Shown here one piece after another: positions 35,742-43,519 of a stretch of 64,000 nucleotides of DNA. The stretch covers positions 1,612,001-1,676,000 of the forward strand of contig NZ_RJTX01000001.1 in assembly GCF_003729955.1 (NCBI RefSeq), written 5' to 3'. Below the pieces are notes generated by a model. That model was not told where the DNA came from and ran no database searches. It worked only from the letters and a program-made list of their open reading frames with translations. This stretch comes from Chryseobacterium daecheongense (GTDB taxonomy: Bacteria > Bacteroidota > Bacteroidia > Flavobacteriales > Weeksellaceae). A program made the position numbers and the translations under genes. The stretch's first letter is position 1. Each line of letters begins with the position of its first letter.

Positions 35742-36230
35742 ATGGGACTATCATATTTAGGAATTTTTCATACTGTTATAGGTATTATTGCTATTATAGC
35801 TGCAGTTGTGGGTTTTGTTAAAAATGGGAAAATTGATTTAAGCCTGATCACAGGCAAAATTTATTTTTATTTAACGCTTATTACTTCGCTCACCGCTTTG
35901 GGGTTATCAAAACACGGAGGTTTTAATCCGGGGCATATTTTTGCTCTTTTCATTGTTGTTTTAATAGTAGTGGCTTATTTACTTCATAGCAAGAAAAAAG
36001 GCAATAACAGGGCTCGCTTTTTTGAGAACTTTTTTCTTTCCTTTAGTTTTTTCTTATCCCTTGTTCCTACTGTTAACGAAACCTTTACCCGCGTTCCGAT
36101 TGGACATCCTTTGGCAAAAGGACCAACAGATGCGATCATCGGTCAAACACTTCTGGGCCTTTTTGTACTTTTCGTTATTGGTTGTTTTATTCAATTCAGA
36201 ACGCAAAGAAAAATTAACAGAATGAGTTAA
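35742..36230 (+). CDS. hypothetical four-helix membrane protein
   Basis: 162 residues with hydrophobic segments at about 5-25, 38-58, 67-85 and 130-152. A conserved-looking polar stretch NETFTRVPIGHPLAKGPTDA precedes the last helix. It is loosely similar to DUF2306-like proteins, but I cannot confirm this. I chose the ATG at 35742, since the longer frame starts with an unlikely hydrophobic lead. The upstream AraC gene could regulate it. Confidence 0.65.
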   Translation: MGLSYLGIFHTVIGIIAIIAAVVGFVKNGKIDLSLITGKIYFYLTLITSLTALGLSKHGGFNPGHIFALFIVVLIVVAYLLHSKKKGNNRARFFENFFLSFSFFLSLVPTVNETFTRVPIGHPLAKGPTDAIIGQTLLGLFVLFVIGCFIQFRTQRKINRMS

Positions 36231-36317
36231 ATCTTTTTGTGGTTAGTGCCATTCTGTCACTTTCTTCTGCATGGTATTTTTTTTGAGAAGGATTTAAAAA
36301 ATCAAAACTCAATTATT

Positions 36318-38207
36318 ATGACTAAAGGAAATATTAATGTATCCGTGGAAAATATCTTTCCGCTAATTAAAAAGTTTCTTTACAGTGATCACGAAATATT
36401 CTTAAGAGAGCTTATCTCTAACGCTACCGATGCTACTTTGAAATTAAAGCATCTTACAAGTATCGGTGAAGCTCATGTTGAATATGGAAATCCCAAGATT
36501 GAAGTTAAAATCAACAAAGAGCAAAAAACACTTCATATTATCGACCAAGGAATCGGGATGACGGGTGAAGAGGTGGAAAAATACATCAATCAGGTTGCTT
36601 TTTCCGGAGCTGAAGAGTTTTTGGAAAAATATAAGGACACTGCAAAAGATGCTGGAATCATTGGTCATTTCGGGCTTGGATTCTATTCCGCATTCATGGT
36701 TGCGGATAAAGTTGAAATTATAACGAAATCGTATAAAGGTGAACCTGCAGTTCGCTGGATTTGTGACGGAAGCCCGGAATTCACGCTTGAAGAAACAGAA
36801 AAAGCAGAAAGAGGAACAGAAATCATCCTTCACATTGCAGAAGATTCAACGGAATTCTTGGAAGAAGGGAAAATCCGTGAATTGTTATTGAAGTACAATA
36901 AATTCATGCCGGTTCCTATCAAATTCGGAACAAGAACTCACACATTGCCTTTGCCAGAAGATGCTCCAGAGGATGCAGTAGCCGAAACGGAAGAAGTAGA
37001 TAACATCATCAATAATCCTACTCCTGCATGGACAATTGTTCCTAGTGAACTAACCAACGAGGATTACATGAAGTTCTATCATGAGCTGTATCCAATGCAG
37101 TTTGAAGAGCCTTTATTCAACATTCACTTAAACGTTGATTATCCGTTCAATTTAACAGGAATTCTATTTTTCCCTAAAATAAGCAACAATTTAAATATTG
37201 AAAAAGATAAGATTCAGCTGTACCAAAACCAGGTATTTGTTACTGACGAAGTGAAAGGAATTGTTCCTGATTTCTTAATGCTTCTTCGCGGGGTAATAGA
37301 TTCTCCGGATATTCCGCTGAATGTATCCCGTTCTTATCTTCAGGCAGATGGAGCCGTGAAGAAAATCTCTTCTTACATCACCAAAAAAGTGGCCGATAAA
37401 ATGTCTTCATTAATCAACGAAAATCGTGAAGATTACGAGAAAAAATGGAATGACATTAAGGTAGTTATCGAATACGGATTGGTAACTGAGGAGAAATTTG
37501 CAGAAAAAGCTGACAAATTCACTTTATATCCAACGGTAGACAGCAAATATTTCTTATGGAATGAATTGACAGACAAAATTAAGTCTTCTCAAACGGATAA
37601 AGACGGTAATTTAATTGTTCTGTATGCTTCGAATGCAGATGAACAGCACAGCTATATTCAATCTGCGCAGGATAAAGGGTATGAGGTTCTTCTTCTGGAC
37701 TCGCCAATCGTTCCACATGTTATTCAGAAGCTGGAAGCTTCCAAGGAGAAAGTTTCTTTTGTAAGAGTAGATGCAGATCACATCAATAATCTGATCAAGA
37801 AAGATGAACCTGTTATTTCCAAATTAAATGACACTGAAAAGGAATCTTTAAAAAAGAATGTGGAAGAAGCGATCAAAGACGCGAAATTCACTGTTCAGCT
37901 TGAAGATCTGGACAGCAATGACGCTCCATTCACCATTACCCAACCGGAATTCATGCGAAGAATGAAAGACATGCAGGCAACAGGCGGTGACGGAATGTTC
38001 GGAATGGGAGGTTTCCCTGAAATGTATAATCTTGTAGTGAATTCCAACAGTGAATTTGCCAACAGGATTTTGAAGGCTGAAAATGCTGAAGAAAAAAATG
38101 ATCTTATTAAATACGCTTTGGATCTTGCCAAACTTTCCCAGAATTTACTAAAAGGAAAGGAACTGACAGATTTTATTCAAAGAAGTTATCAGCAGGTAAG
38201 TAAATAA
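36318..38207 (+). CDS. htpG: molecular chaperone HtpG (Hsp90)
   Basis: 629-residue cytosolic ATP-dependent chaperone. The N-terminal GHKL ATPase has FLRELISNATDA (Glu and Asn for ATP and magnesium), IIDQGIGMT, and the lid GHFGLGFYSAFMVADKVE. The middle domain has GVIDSPDIPLNVSRSYLQ with the catalytic Arg. The C-terminal dimerisation domain has a Met/Gly-rich stretch (ATGGDGMFGMGGFPEM). The start at 36318 matches the family; the longer upstream frame has no support. It ends just before the second GC-rich palindrome. Confidence 0.96.
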   Translation: MTKGNINVSVENIFPLIKKFLYSDHEIFLRELISNATDATLKLKHLTSIGEAHVEYGNPKIEVKINKEQKTLHIIDQGIGMTGEEVEKYINQVAFSGAEEFLEKYKDTAKDAGIIGHFGLGFYSAFMVADKVEIITKSYKGEPAVRWICDGSPEFTLEETEKAERGTEIILHIAEDSTEFLEEGKIRELLLKYNKFMPVPIKFGTRTHTLPLPEDAPEDAVAETEEVDNIINNPTPAWTIVPSELTNEDYMKFYHELYPMQFEEPLFNIHLNVDYPFNLTGILFFPKISNNLNIEKDKIQLYQNQVFVTDEVKGIVPDFLMLLRGVIDSPDIPLNVSRSYLQADGAVKKISSYITKKVADKMSSLINENREDYEKKWNDIKVVIEYGLVTEEKFAEKADKFTLYPTVDSKYFLWNELTDKIKSSQTDKDGNLIVLYASNADEQHSYIQSAQDKGYEVLLLDSPIVPHVIQKLEASKEKVSFVRVDADHINNLIKKDEPVISKLNDTEKESLKKNVEEAIKDAKFTVQLEDLDSNDAPFTITQPEFMRRMKDMQATGGDGMFGMGGFPEMYNLVVNSNSEFANRILKAENAEEKNDLIKYALDLAKLSQNLLKGKELTDFIQRSYQQVSK

Positions 38208-38216
38208 TATTGAAAT

Positions 38217-38249
38217 AGTATCGGCGGAGCCAAAGGCTCCGCCGATACT
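38217..38249. terminator. perfect GC-rich palindrome (copy 2)
   Basis: Left arm AGTATCGGCGGAGCC (38217-38231), AAA loop, right arm GGCTCCGCCGATACT (38235-38249). The whole 33-mer is the exact reverse complement of 12954-12986. It lies between convergent htpG and the GLPGLI gene. Confidence 0.85.
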
Positions 38250-38270
38250 TATCAAAACCAAATCCTAAAA

Positions 38271-38978
38271 CTATTCCCTCTCCATCGGATTAAATTTAAT
38301 CTCAACTTTGGAATTCCTCTGAATATTACTCATCTTGGATTCCAATAATTTTTTCCTGTCCGTAAAATGAATATCTGAATTGTATACAATCTTTTTAGGC
38401 TTATTAATAATTTGTAAAAGCTTATAATGAAAATGATCTTTATCATCATACACTTCAAGAATCAATCCCGGTAATCCGGCAAATTTATAAGGACCATCCG
38501 ATATAGGAATAGTCTTGGTATACCATGCAGTATATTGTCTACCACGAAATGTGGTTTCTGCTTTATAACATTCATAAGTCAGAATATTCTTTTTCTCAGT
38601 ACCTAACTTCCACTTCATTTGATTTAAGGGTTCCTTATATCCGAAAACAACCTTATCAATCATTTCACTAAAAATTATCTCTGATTTTTTAAAGTCTTTG
38701 AATATAACATGATTTACCCTGAACATAGGTTTTGAAGGCAATTGTGTATATTTCTGGCTTGCTATAATCGAATCCACCTTATATCTTTTTTCATCTTGAA
38801 AAACAGATTGATTGTCACCAATATAAAGACAGACAATTTCATTATTCTTTTTAGCTTGCGTGGAATCCGATTTGAAATCCAGACCATAAACGATTTGGAT
38901 AGTGGATGTAAAAATATTTTTTTGACATAAAAATGTCCCATAGCTGGAAAGCAATACTAGTACAAAAAGTTTTTTCAT
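38271..38978 (-). CDS. GLPGLI family protein
   Basis: 235 residues with a signal peptide (KKLFVLVLLSSYGTFLCQ). The family-defining FAGLPGLILEVYD motif lies at about residue 167. The front half has conserved strands (IVCLYIGDNQSVFQDEKRY, ETTFRGRQYTAWYTKTIP). This is an uncharacterised exported family of Bacteroidota. I chose the ATG at 38978, since the longer frame would begin within the upstream terminator. It lies after the small lipoprotein gene on the same strand. Confidence 0.88.
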   Translation of the reverse strand: MKKLFVLVLLSSYGTFLCQKNIFTSTIQIVYGLDFKSDSTQAKKNNEIVCLYIGDNQSVFQDEKRYKVDSIIASQKYTQLPSKPMFRVNHVIFKDFKKSEIIFSEMIDKVVFGYKEPLNQMKWKLGTEKKNILTYECYKAETTFRGRQYTAWYTKTIPISDGPYKFAGLPGLILEVYDDKDHFHYKLLQIINKPKKIVYNSDIHFTDRKKLLESKMSNIQRNSKVEIKFNPMERE

Positions 38979-38993
38979 AACAATTATTATTGA

Positions 38994-39018
38994 TAAAAAA
39001 GAGGCTGTAAACAGCCTC
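38994..39018 (-). terminator. terminator after the small lipoprotein gene
   Basis: Minus strand GAGGCTG-TTTA-CAGCCTC is followed by a run of T. It lies immediately after the stop at 39024 and 16 bases before the GLPGLI ATG. Confidence 0.85.
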
Positions 39019-39023
39019 AAACA

Positions 39024-39353
39024 TTATTTTTTTGTTGCAATAATTATTGTTTTTATTTTTTTATATGGATAATTCAATTGTTTTATCTCTGTACTGTCTT
39101 TGGTAATTTTCTTCACTTCTATTTTATCTTTTTGCATCAGCTCTTTAAATTTTTCATAACTATATTCTTTATTATTGACTAAAAAAACAGTCTGTTGATT
39201 GAATTTTTCAAAAGCAGCTGCCTGATTAAGATTACGCCGATTCACCTCATAATCGGTGGGGTAATCAACAATAGGTTGTGACAATTTTTTATTACAACTA
39301 TATAGAATAGTAAAAAGAAAAACGACAGTGAATATAAATTTCATACGAAGCAT
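39024..39353 (-). CDS. small hypothetical lipoprotein
   Basis: 109 residues with a lipoprotein signal ending in TILYSCNK. The mature part is short and lysine-rich, with a repeated KEYSYEKFKELM and KKITKDSTEIKQ. No family was recognised. Two ATGs are possible (39353 and 39344); the second gives the more compact signal peptide. It is bounded downstream by a strong terminator. Confidence 0.65.
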   Translation of the reverse strand: MLRMKFIFTVVFLFTILYSCNKKLSQPIVDYPTDYEVNRRNLNQAAAFEKFNQQTVFLVNNKEYSYEKFKELMQKDKIEVKKITKDSTEIKQLNYPYKKIKTIIIATKK

Positions 39354-39399
39354 TTATCAATTAATATTTTATCTAAATATAAAAATAAAAACGTAAAAA

Positions 39400-39696
39400 T
39401 TAAGCCAAATAACTACCCTCTCCTGTACAATTTATCACATAGGTGCTTTGGGTGGCTAAACTTGCCGGAAAAAATAATGTTGTTCCTGTACTGGTGTCTA
39501 CCCAATACGTTCCGGGTACAAAACAAGTTCCGTAACTTGTGTCTACGGCTCCAAATCCATAAGTCACAATAATGTCGGCGGGATTGCGGATGGAATTGTC
39601 TTGGCGGATAGAATTTTGAGATTTTTCAATAGGCGTGGACGCACTTACGAATCCAGCAACTCCAAGAGCTGCCAATACTACTAATTTTTTCATCAT
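39400..39696 (-). CDS. small secreted hypothetical protein
   Basis: 98 residues. A signal peptide (KKLVVLAALGVAGFVSA) is followed by about 75 residues with two cysteines (GTCFVPG and INCTGEG) and a Ser/Thr-rich end. No homologue family was recognised with certainty. The start is ATG 39696 or 39693. A -7 box TAAGTTTG lies at 39721-39728 on the minus strand, and the intergenic region shared with the divergent XRE gene carries a palindromic array. Confidence 0.65.
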   Translation of the reverse strand: MMKKLVVLAALGVAGFVSASTPIEKSQNSIRQDNSIRNPADIIVTYGFGAVDTSYGTCFVPGTYWVDTSTGTTLFFPASLATQSTYVINCTGEGSYLA

Positions 39697-39720
39697 TTAA
39701 AAATTTGTTTGTTTTCAAGA

Positions 39721-39728
39721 CAAACTTA
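39721..39728 (-). promoter_or_regulatory. -7 box TAAGTTTG for the small secreted protein
   Basis: Minus-strand TAAGTTTG fits TAnnTTTG, about 25 bases before the ATG. A TTG lies 15 bases upstream, two short of the usual range. Confidence 0.45.
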
Positions 39729-39782
39729 TTAAACATAAATCACCAAAACGAGAATCTATTTTGCATATTTTTTGCAATTTTC

Positions 39783-39810
39783 TTGTACAATATTTGTACA
39801 AATTGTACTT
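39783..39810. promoter_or_regulatory. TTGTACAA operator array before the XRE gene
   Basis: Two self-complementary octamers TTGTACAA (39783-39790 and 39794-39801) are followed by TTGTACTT (39803-39810). Spacings of 11 and 9 bases put the sites about one helical turn apart, 26-53 bases before the XRE ATG. It is a likely autoregulatory operator. Confidence 0.65.
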
Positions 39811-39835
39811 TTATGTGGGTTTAAAAAAAAGCACC

Positions 39836-40210
39836 ATGCAAAAAGAAAAATTACGTTTACTGAGAAAGAAAAAAGGATATACACAGCAACAGATTGCGGA
39901 TGTAATTGCTACTGATGTATCCAATTATAGTAGAAAAGAAAACGGAGACGTAAAAATTATAAAAGATGAATGGGATAAAATTGCTCGTTTTTTAGATGTT
40001 TCCGTAGAAGAAATTTATGAAGAAGATGACGCAAAGGTAATTATCAATAATGATCATCCTGTGTTTAATGACAATGCTGCTTCATCTATTATGACTCAAT
40101 TCAATAATTTTTCTGCGTCCGTCATCCAGAACCTTCAGGATTATATTTCTCTTTTAAAGGAAGAGAATGAAAAACTAAAAGAAGAATTAAAAAATAAAAA
40201 CAAAAAATAG
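39836..40210 (+). CDS. XRE-family transcriptional regulator with C-terminal coiled coil
   Basis: 124 residues. The helix-turn-helix (about residues 3-60) is LRLLRKKKGYTQQQIADVIATDVSNYSRKENGDVKI, then LDVSVEEIYEE. The C-terminal part (SLLKEENEKLKEELKNKNKK) is a coiled coil that should drive dimerisation. I chose the ATG at 39836 because it directly precedes the HTH and follows the palindromic array. Its stop touches the convergent ATL stop without a gap. Confidence 0.85.
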   Translation: MQKEKLRLLRKKKGYTQQQIADVIATDVSNYSRKENGDVKIIKDEWDKIARFLDVSVEEIYEEDDAKVIINNDHPVFNDNAASSIMTQFNNFSASVIQNLQDYISLLKEENEKLKEELKNKNKK

Positions 40211-40507
40211 TTAAAGTTCTTCTAAAGGATCCCAGAACAATTTCTTAAAATTTTTAATTCGAAAATTCTCAATAATAATACCTTCTGCTTCCAGCTTAGG
40301 TTGAAATTCCGGTACAGACAATGTTCCTGAACTTGAAATCACGCGATGAGCAGGAACATCTTTCGGGCACCCTCCCATTGCTTTTCCAACATGACGGGAA
40401 TGATTGGGATACCCTACTGCTTTCGCAATAGCCCCATAGGTGGAAACACGCCCTTTAGGGATAAGCCTGGCTACTTCATACACTTGTTGTTTGAAAATTT
40501 CATCCAT
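40211..40507 (-). CDS. alkyltransferase-like (ATL) DNA-repair protein
   Basis: 98 residues equal to the DNA-binding domain of O6-methylguanine-DNA methyltransferase (VARLIPKGRVSTYGAIAKAVG, SRHVGKAMGG). The active-site PCHR is PAHR here (residues 52-55), so the acceptor cysteine is missing. Such ATL proteins bind O6-alkylguanine and hand it to nucleotide excision repair. It lacks the N-terminal methyltransferase domain. Confidence 0.88.
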   Translation of the reverse strand: MDEIFKQQVYEVARLIPKGRVSTYGAIAKAVGYPNHSRHVGKAMGGCPKDVPAHRVISSSGTLSVPEFQPKLEAEGIIIENFRIKNFKKLFWDPLEEL

Positions 40508-40584
40508 ACTCCTGAAATTGTTTTAATAAGACTTATGTTTTGCATCATTTTTGGACTCAAAAAGAAGCACCAAAATATAAAGTT

Positions 40585-40731
40585 ATGAAAAAATCTTTTT
40601 TCCGGTTGCTGAATAGAATCAATAAGGCTATTTTACCAAAATTAAGCAACAAGGATCCCAACAAGCTCACTAAACTTCAAAAAGGAATTTTAGCTTATCG
40701 CTATTTCGTTCTTATTAACTCTCTCGATTAA
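40585..40731 (+). CDS. conserved small basic protein (48 residues)
   Basis: 48 residues, strongly basic, KKSFFRLLNRINKAILPKL followed by a second half ending ILAYRYFVLINSLD. From memory, short flavobacterial proteins with this KKSFFRLLNRxNK...LQ...YRYFV pattern are conserved, and some are labelled as SsrA-binding, which the length does not support. Role unknown. It is divergent from the ATL gene, and a terminator follows at 40766. Confidence 0.7.
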   Translation: MKKSFFRLLNRINKAILPKLSNKDPNKLTKLQKGILAYRYFVLINSLD

Positions 40732-40765
40732 AATCAGACATTTAACTCTAATAAGAAAAAATAAA

Positions 40766-40795
40766 AACGCTTCAAAATAATTGAAGCGTTCTATA
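40766..40795. terminator. bidirectional terminator
   Basis: AACGCTTCAA (40766-40775) and TTGAAGCGTT (40781-40790) are perfect 10-bp arms with a 5-base loop, between the convergent small-protein and deoxyhypusine-synthase-like genes. Confidence 0.88.
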
Positions 40796-40818
40796 TAATT
40801 ATTAAAGATTATCTTGTG

Positions 40819-41793
40819 TTAAGAGTTCTCCAAAATATAAGAGAACATCAATGGAGCGCAAATAGTAGCATCACTTTCAACGATATATTTCGGTGTTGTG
40901 ATATCCAATTTACCCCAAGTGATTTTTTCGTTTGGAACCGCTCCGGAATATGATCCGTAAGAAGTTGTAGAATCTGAAATCTGACAGAAATAAGACCAGA
41001 AAGGAATATCATGCATTTCCATATCCTGATACAACATCGGCACCACACAAATTGGGAAATCCCCTGCAATACCTCCACCAATCTGGAAGAAACCAACACC
41101 TTTCCCATCACAATTTTTAGTATACCAATCAGCAAGATAAGTCATATATTCAATCCCTGATTTCATCGTAGAAGCTTTTAATTCTCCTTTAATGCAGTAA
41201 GAGGCAAAAATATTCCCCATAGTGGAATCTTCCCAACCCGGAACTACTATCGGAAGGTTTTTCTCTGCTGCTGCAATCATCCATGAGTTTTCTCTAGGAA
41301 TTTCATAATACTGCTCCAAAACGCCGGAAAGAATCATTTTATACATATATTCATGCGGGAAATATCTTTCTCCTTTAGCTTCTGCATCTTTCCAGATTTC
41401 CACGATATGTTTCTGCAATCTTCTGAAGGCTTCCTCTTCAGGAATACAAGTATCCGTTACCCTATTCAGACCTCTTTCCAACAAATCCCATTCTTCCTGA
41501 GGAGTAAGATCTCTGTAATGAGGAACTCTTTCATAATGAGAATGCGCAACAAGGTTCATTAAATCTTCTTCAAGATTAGCCCCTGTACAAGAGATGAAAT
41601 CTACTTTTCCCTGACGAATCATTTCAGCAAGGATTTTCCCCAACTCTGCGGTTGACATTGCTCCGGCCAAAGTAATCATCATTTTTCCTCCATCCTTAAG
41701 ATGCGCCACATATCCTTTGGAAGCATCTACCAATGCCGCTGCATTAAAGTGCAGATAGTATTTTTCTATGAATTCAGTAATCGGTTTGTTCAT
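40819..41793 (-). CDS. deoxyhypusine-synthase-like enzyme
   Basis: 324 residues of the deoxyhypusine synthase fold, which binds NAD and spermidine in eukaryotes. Visible features are MITLAGAMSTAELGKILAEMIR, FISCTGANLEEDLMNLV, the loop GVGFFQIGGGIAGDFPICVVPM and a KITWGKLD segment that may carry the active-site lysine. Bacteria lack eIF5A, so the product is probably a polyamine; related bacterial enzymes are thought to make homospermidine-type products, but the reaction is not certain here. Next to arfB and menE, with no polyamine gene in the window. Confidence 0.88.
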   Translation of the reverse strand: MNKPITEFIEKYYLHFNAAALVDASKGYVAHLKDGGKMMITLAGAMSTAELGKILAEMIRQGKVDFISCTGANLEEDLMNLVAHSHYERVPHYRDLTPQEEWDLLERGLNRVTDTCIPEEEAFRRLQKHIVEIWKDAEAKGERYFPHEYMYKMILSGVLEQYYEIPRENSWMIAAAEKNLPIVVPGWEDSTMGNIFASYCIKGELKASTMKSGIEYMTYLADWYTKNCDGKGVGFFQIGGGIAGDFPICVVPMLYQDMEMHDIPFWSYFCQISDSTTSYGSYSGAVPNEKITWGKLDITTPKYIVESDATICAPLMFSYILENS

Positions 41794-41853
41794 TATTTTG
41801 ATTTTTGCAAAGATAAAACTTAAAAACGGAATGTACAGCTACACCGCATAAAT

Positions 41854-42246
41854 TTAAAATTTGAACCGCCGGTTCTCTTTTTTATCAGATAATTTCTTTT
41901 TGGTATCAAGCCTTTTTTGTTTTTGAGCCTTTGATGGTTTGGTGGCAATTCTTTTCTTGGGTATAATCAAAGACTTATTTACTATTTCAAGGATTTTTTC
42001 AGTCGCTTTATTCTTGTTCATTAATTGAGTTCTGCTTTCTGAAACCGTTAAGAACAGAAAACCTTCAGCATTGATCCTGTTTTTTAGTTTGCTTTGAATT
42101 AAAACCTTTTCATCATCATTAAAAAATTCAGATTCAGCAACATTCCAAAGCACCGTAACAGAAGTTTCCACTTTATTCACGTTCTGTCCTCCTGCTCCAC
42201 TACTGCGGGAAGTTTTATAGCTAAGTTCTTTTGTAAAATCTTTCAT
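41854..42246 (-). CDS. arfB: ribosome-rescue peptidyl-tRNA hydrolase ArfB
   Basis: 130 residues. The GGQ motif (residues 19-21 in SGAGGQNVNKVET) hydrolyses peptidyl-tRNA on stalled ribosomes. The C-terminal tail is long and basic (KPSKAQKQKRLDTKKKLSDKK) and enters the empty mRNA channel. No codon-recognition domain is present, so it is ArfB and not a release factor. It starts 20 bases after menE ends and is probably co-transcribed with it. Confidence 0.93.
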   Translation of the reverse strand: MKDFTKELSYKTSRSSGAGGQNVNKVETSVTVLWNVAESEFFNDDEKVLIQSKLKNRINAEGFLFLTVSESRTQLMNKNKATEKILEIVNKSLIIPKKRIATKPSKAQKQKRLDTKKKLSDKKENRRFKF

Positions 42247-42266
42247 GAGTATGAATTCAAAAAATT

Positions 42267-43277
42267 TTATGGAGTGATAAGGTCAAGCAATTCTCTCCTG
42301 TTTACTTTCCCATTGGGTGTTCTCGGAATTTCTCTTACGAAAATAATTTCCTTAGGTTTGTGAAAATTTTTCTCGAATTGAGTTTCTAAAACCTTTTTAA
42401 TTAAGTCCTCAGATTCTTCTCCTTCTATAATCAATATCAACTTTTGACCCAAACTCTCATCTTTAACACCTAAAAAAACAGCTTCATTCGGAATTTCTTT
42501 TTTAACCAAAGCTTCCAATTGTTCAGGAAAAATCTTCGCCCCTCCGGAATTGATTACATTATCCACCCTACCCAGAAATCTGAATTGCCTTTCATTTTTA
42601 ATTTCAACTAAATCATTAGTCTGAAGAACTTCCACATTGAGATCAGGCGCAAAAATTTTTAGACAGCCTCTTTCATCCGTTGAAATTGAAACATCTTCAA
42701 AAACCGTAAAATACTCTTCCGGTTGTGGAGTAATTGGCTTTAAGGCAATATGGGAAAGCGTTTCAGACATTCCGTACGTTTCATAAATATGAGTTGTAAA
42801 CCCTGAAATTCTTTTTTTAAGGCTTTCCGATACTGCCGCTCCTCCAATGATAAGATTTTTAATCAGATGTATTTTATCTAATGAATTCTCCACCTGTAAT
42901 GGAGTCAGGGCACAAAAATCTGTTTCAGAATGCAATTTTTCAAGAGGTTTAAGTGATGGTTCAGAAATCATCAGCTTTAATTTTCTTTCCAAAGAACGAA
43001 CAATCATCATTTTCCCTGAAATATACTCTACCGGTAAACAGAGGAATGCCGTATCTCCTTCTTGTAATCCCAGGAAATTGCAGGTCATCTTTGCAGAATG
43101 TATCATTCTATTTTTTTCAATCTCAAAAACTTTTGGAGTCCCTGTGGATCCGGAAGTCTGAACTTTCACTGTCCGGGAATCCGAAAACCATTCTTCTAAA
43201 AAAAAATTGATTTTTTTTTCAAAATCCGTCTCAAAGTCTAAATTATTAATTTTGAGATTATTAAAATCTATAAGCAT
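42267..43277 (-). CDS. menE: o-succinylbenzoate-CoA ligase MenE (AMP-binding family)
   Basis: 336-residue acyl-CoA synthetase, short for the superfamily. The P-loop is TSGSTGTPK (residues 41-49). Later motifs are HIYETYGMSET (acyl-adenylate site), FLGRVDNVINSGGAKIFPEQLE (hinge) and the lysine motif PRTPNGKVNRREL. The compact N-terminus matches flavobacterial MenE, which activates o-succinylbenzoate for menaquinone synthesis. No other men gene is nearby, so the assignment rests on similarity. ATG 43277 was chosen because the longer frame runs into the tRNA. Confidence 0.82.
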   Translation of the reverse strand: MLIDFNNLKINNLDFETDFEKKINFFLEEWFSDSRTVKVQTSGSTGTPKVFEIEKNRMIHSAKMTCNFLGLQEGDTAFLCLPVEYISGKMMIVRSLERKLKLMISEPSLKPLEKLHSETDFCALTPLQVENSLDKIHLIKNLIIGGAAVSESLKKRISGFTTHIYETYGMSETLSHIALKPITPQPEEYFTVFEDVSISTDERGCLKIFAPDLNVEVLQTNDLVEIKNERQFRFLGRVDNVINSGGAKIFPEQLEALVKKEIPNEAVFLGVKDESLGQKLILIIEGEESEDLIKKVLETQFEKNFHKPKEIIFVREIPRTPNGKVNRRELLDLITP

Positions 43278-43329
43278 AATGACAGTGCATAAAAAGTGGA
43301 GTAAATTTAAAAAAAATTGCAAAAAGTTC

Positions 43330-43359
43330 TTGTAAGAAAAGAAAAAAGCTGTAAATTTG
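43330..43359 (+). promoter_or_regulatory. tRNA-Gln promoter
   Basis: TTG (43330-43332), 19 bases, TAAATTTG (43352-43359). An exact consensus match, ending 20 bases before the tRNA. Confidence 0.75.
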
Positions 43360-43379
43360 CACCACTGAAACAGAAACAA

Positions 43380-43450
43380 AGACCCATGGTGTAGCGGTAA
43401 CACTACTGATTTTGGTTCAGTCATCTGGGGTTCGAATCCCTGTGGGTCTA
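43380..43450 (+). tRNA. tRNA-Gln (anticodon TTG)
   Basis: Cloverleaf by eye: acceptor AGACCCA pairs with TGGGTCT, D stem GTG/CAC, anticodon stem ACTGA/TCAGT with loop TTTTGGT (anticodon at 43412-43414), T arm GGGG TTCGAAT CCCT with wobble pairs. The discriminator is A at 43450. CCA is not encoded. It reads CAA and CAG. A strong promoter precedes it and a terminator follows. Confidence 0.93.
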
Positions 43451-43452
43451 CA

Positions 43453-43481
43453 AACCATCCTAATTTTAGGATGGTTTTTTT
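43453..43481 (+). terminator. tRNA-Gln terminator
   Basis: AACCATCCTAA pairs with TTAGGATGGTT and is followed by seven T residues, starting three bases after the tRNA. Confidence 0.92.
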
Positions 43482-43519
43482 ATTATTACTCGTTACATAT
43501 TATAAATAATACTATTTTT

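Noticed and set aside
36237..36317. Longer htpG start at 36237
   Set aside because: The extra residues do not match Hsp90; the family starts at the ATG at 36318.
43278..43424. Extension of menE upstream to 43424
   Set aside because: It would run through the tRNA-Gln gene and its promoter; the MenE start at 43277 matches the family.
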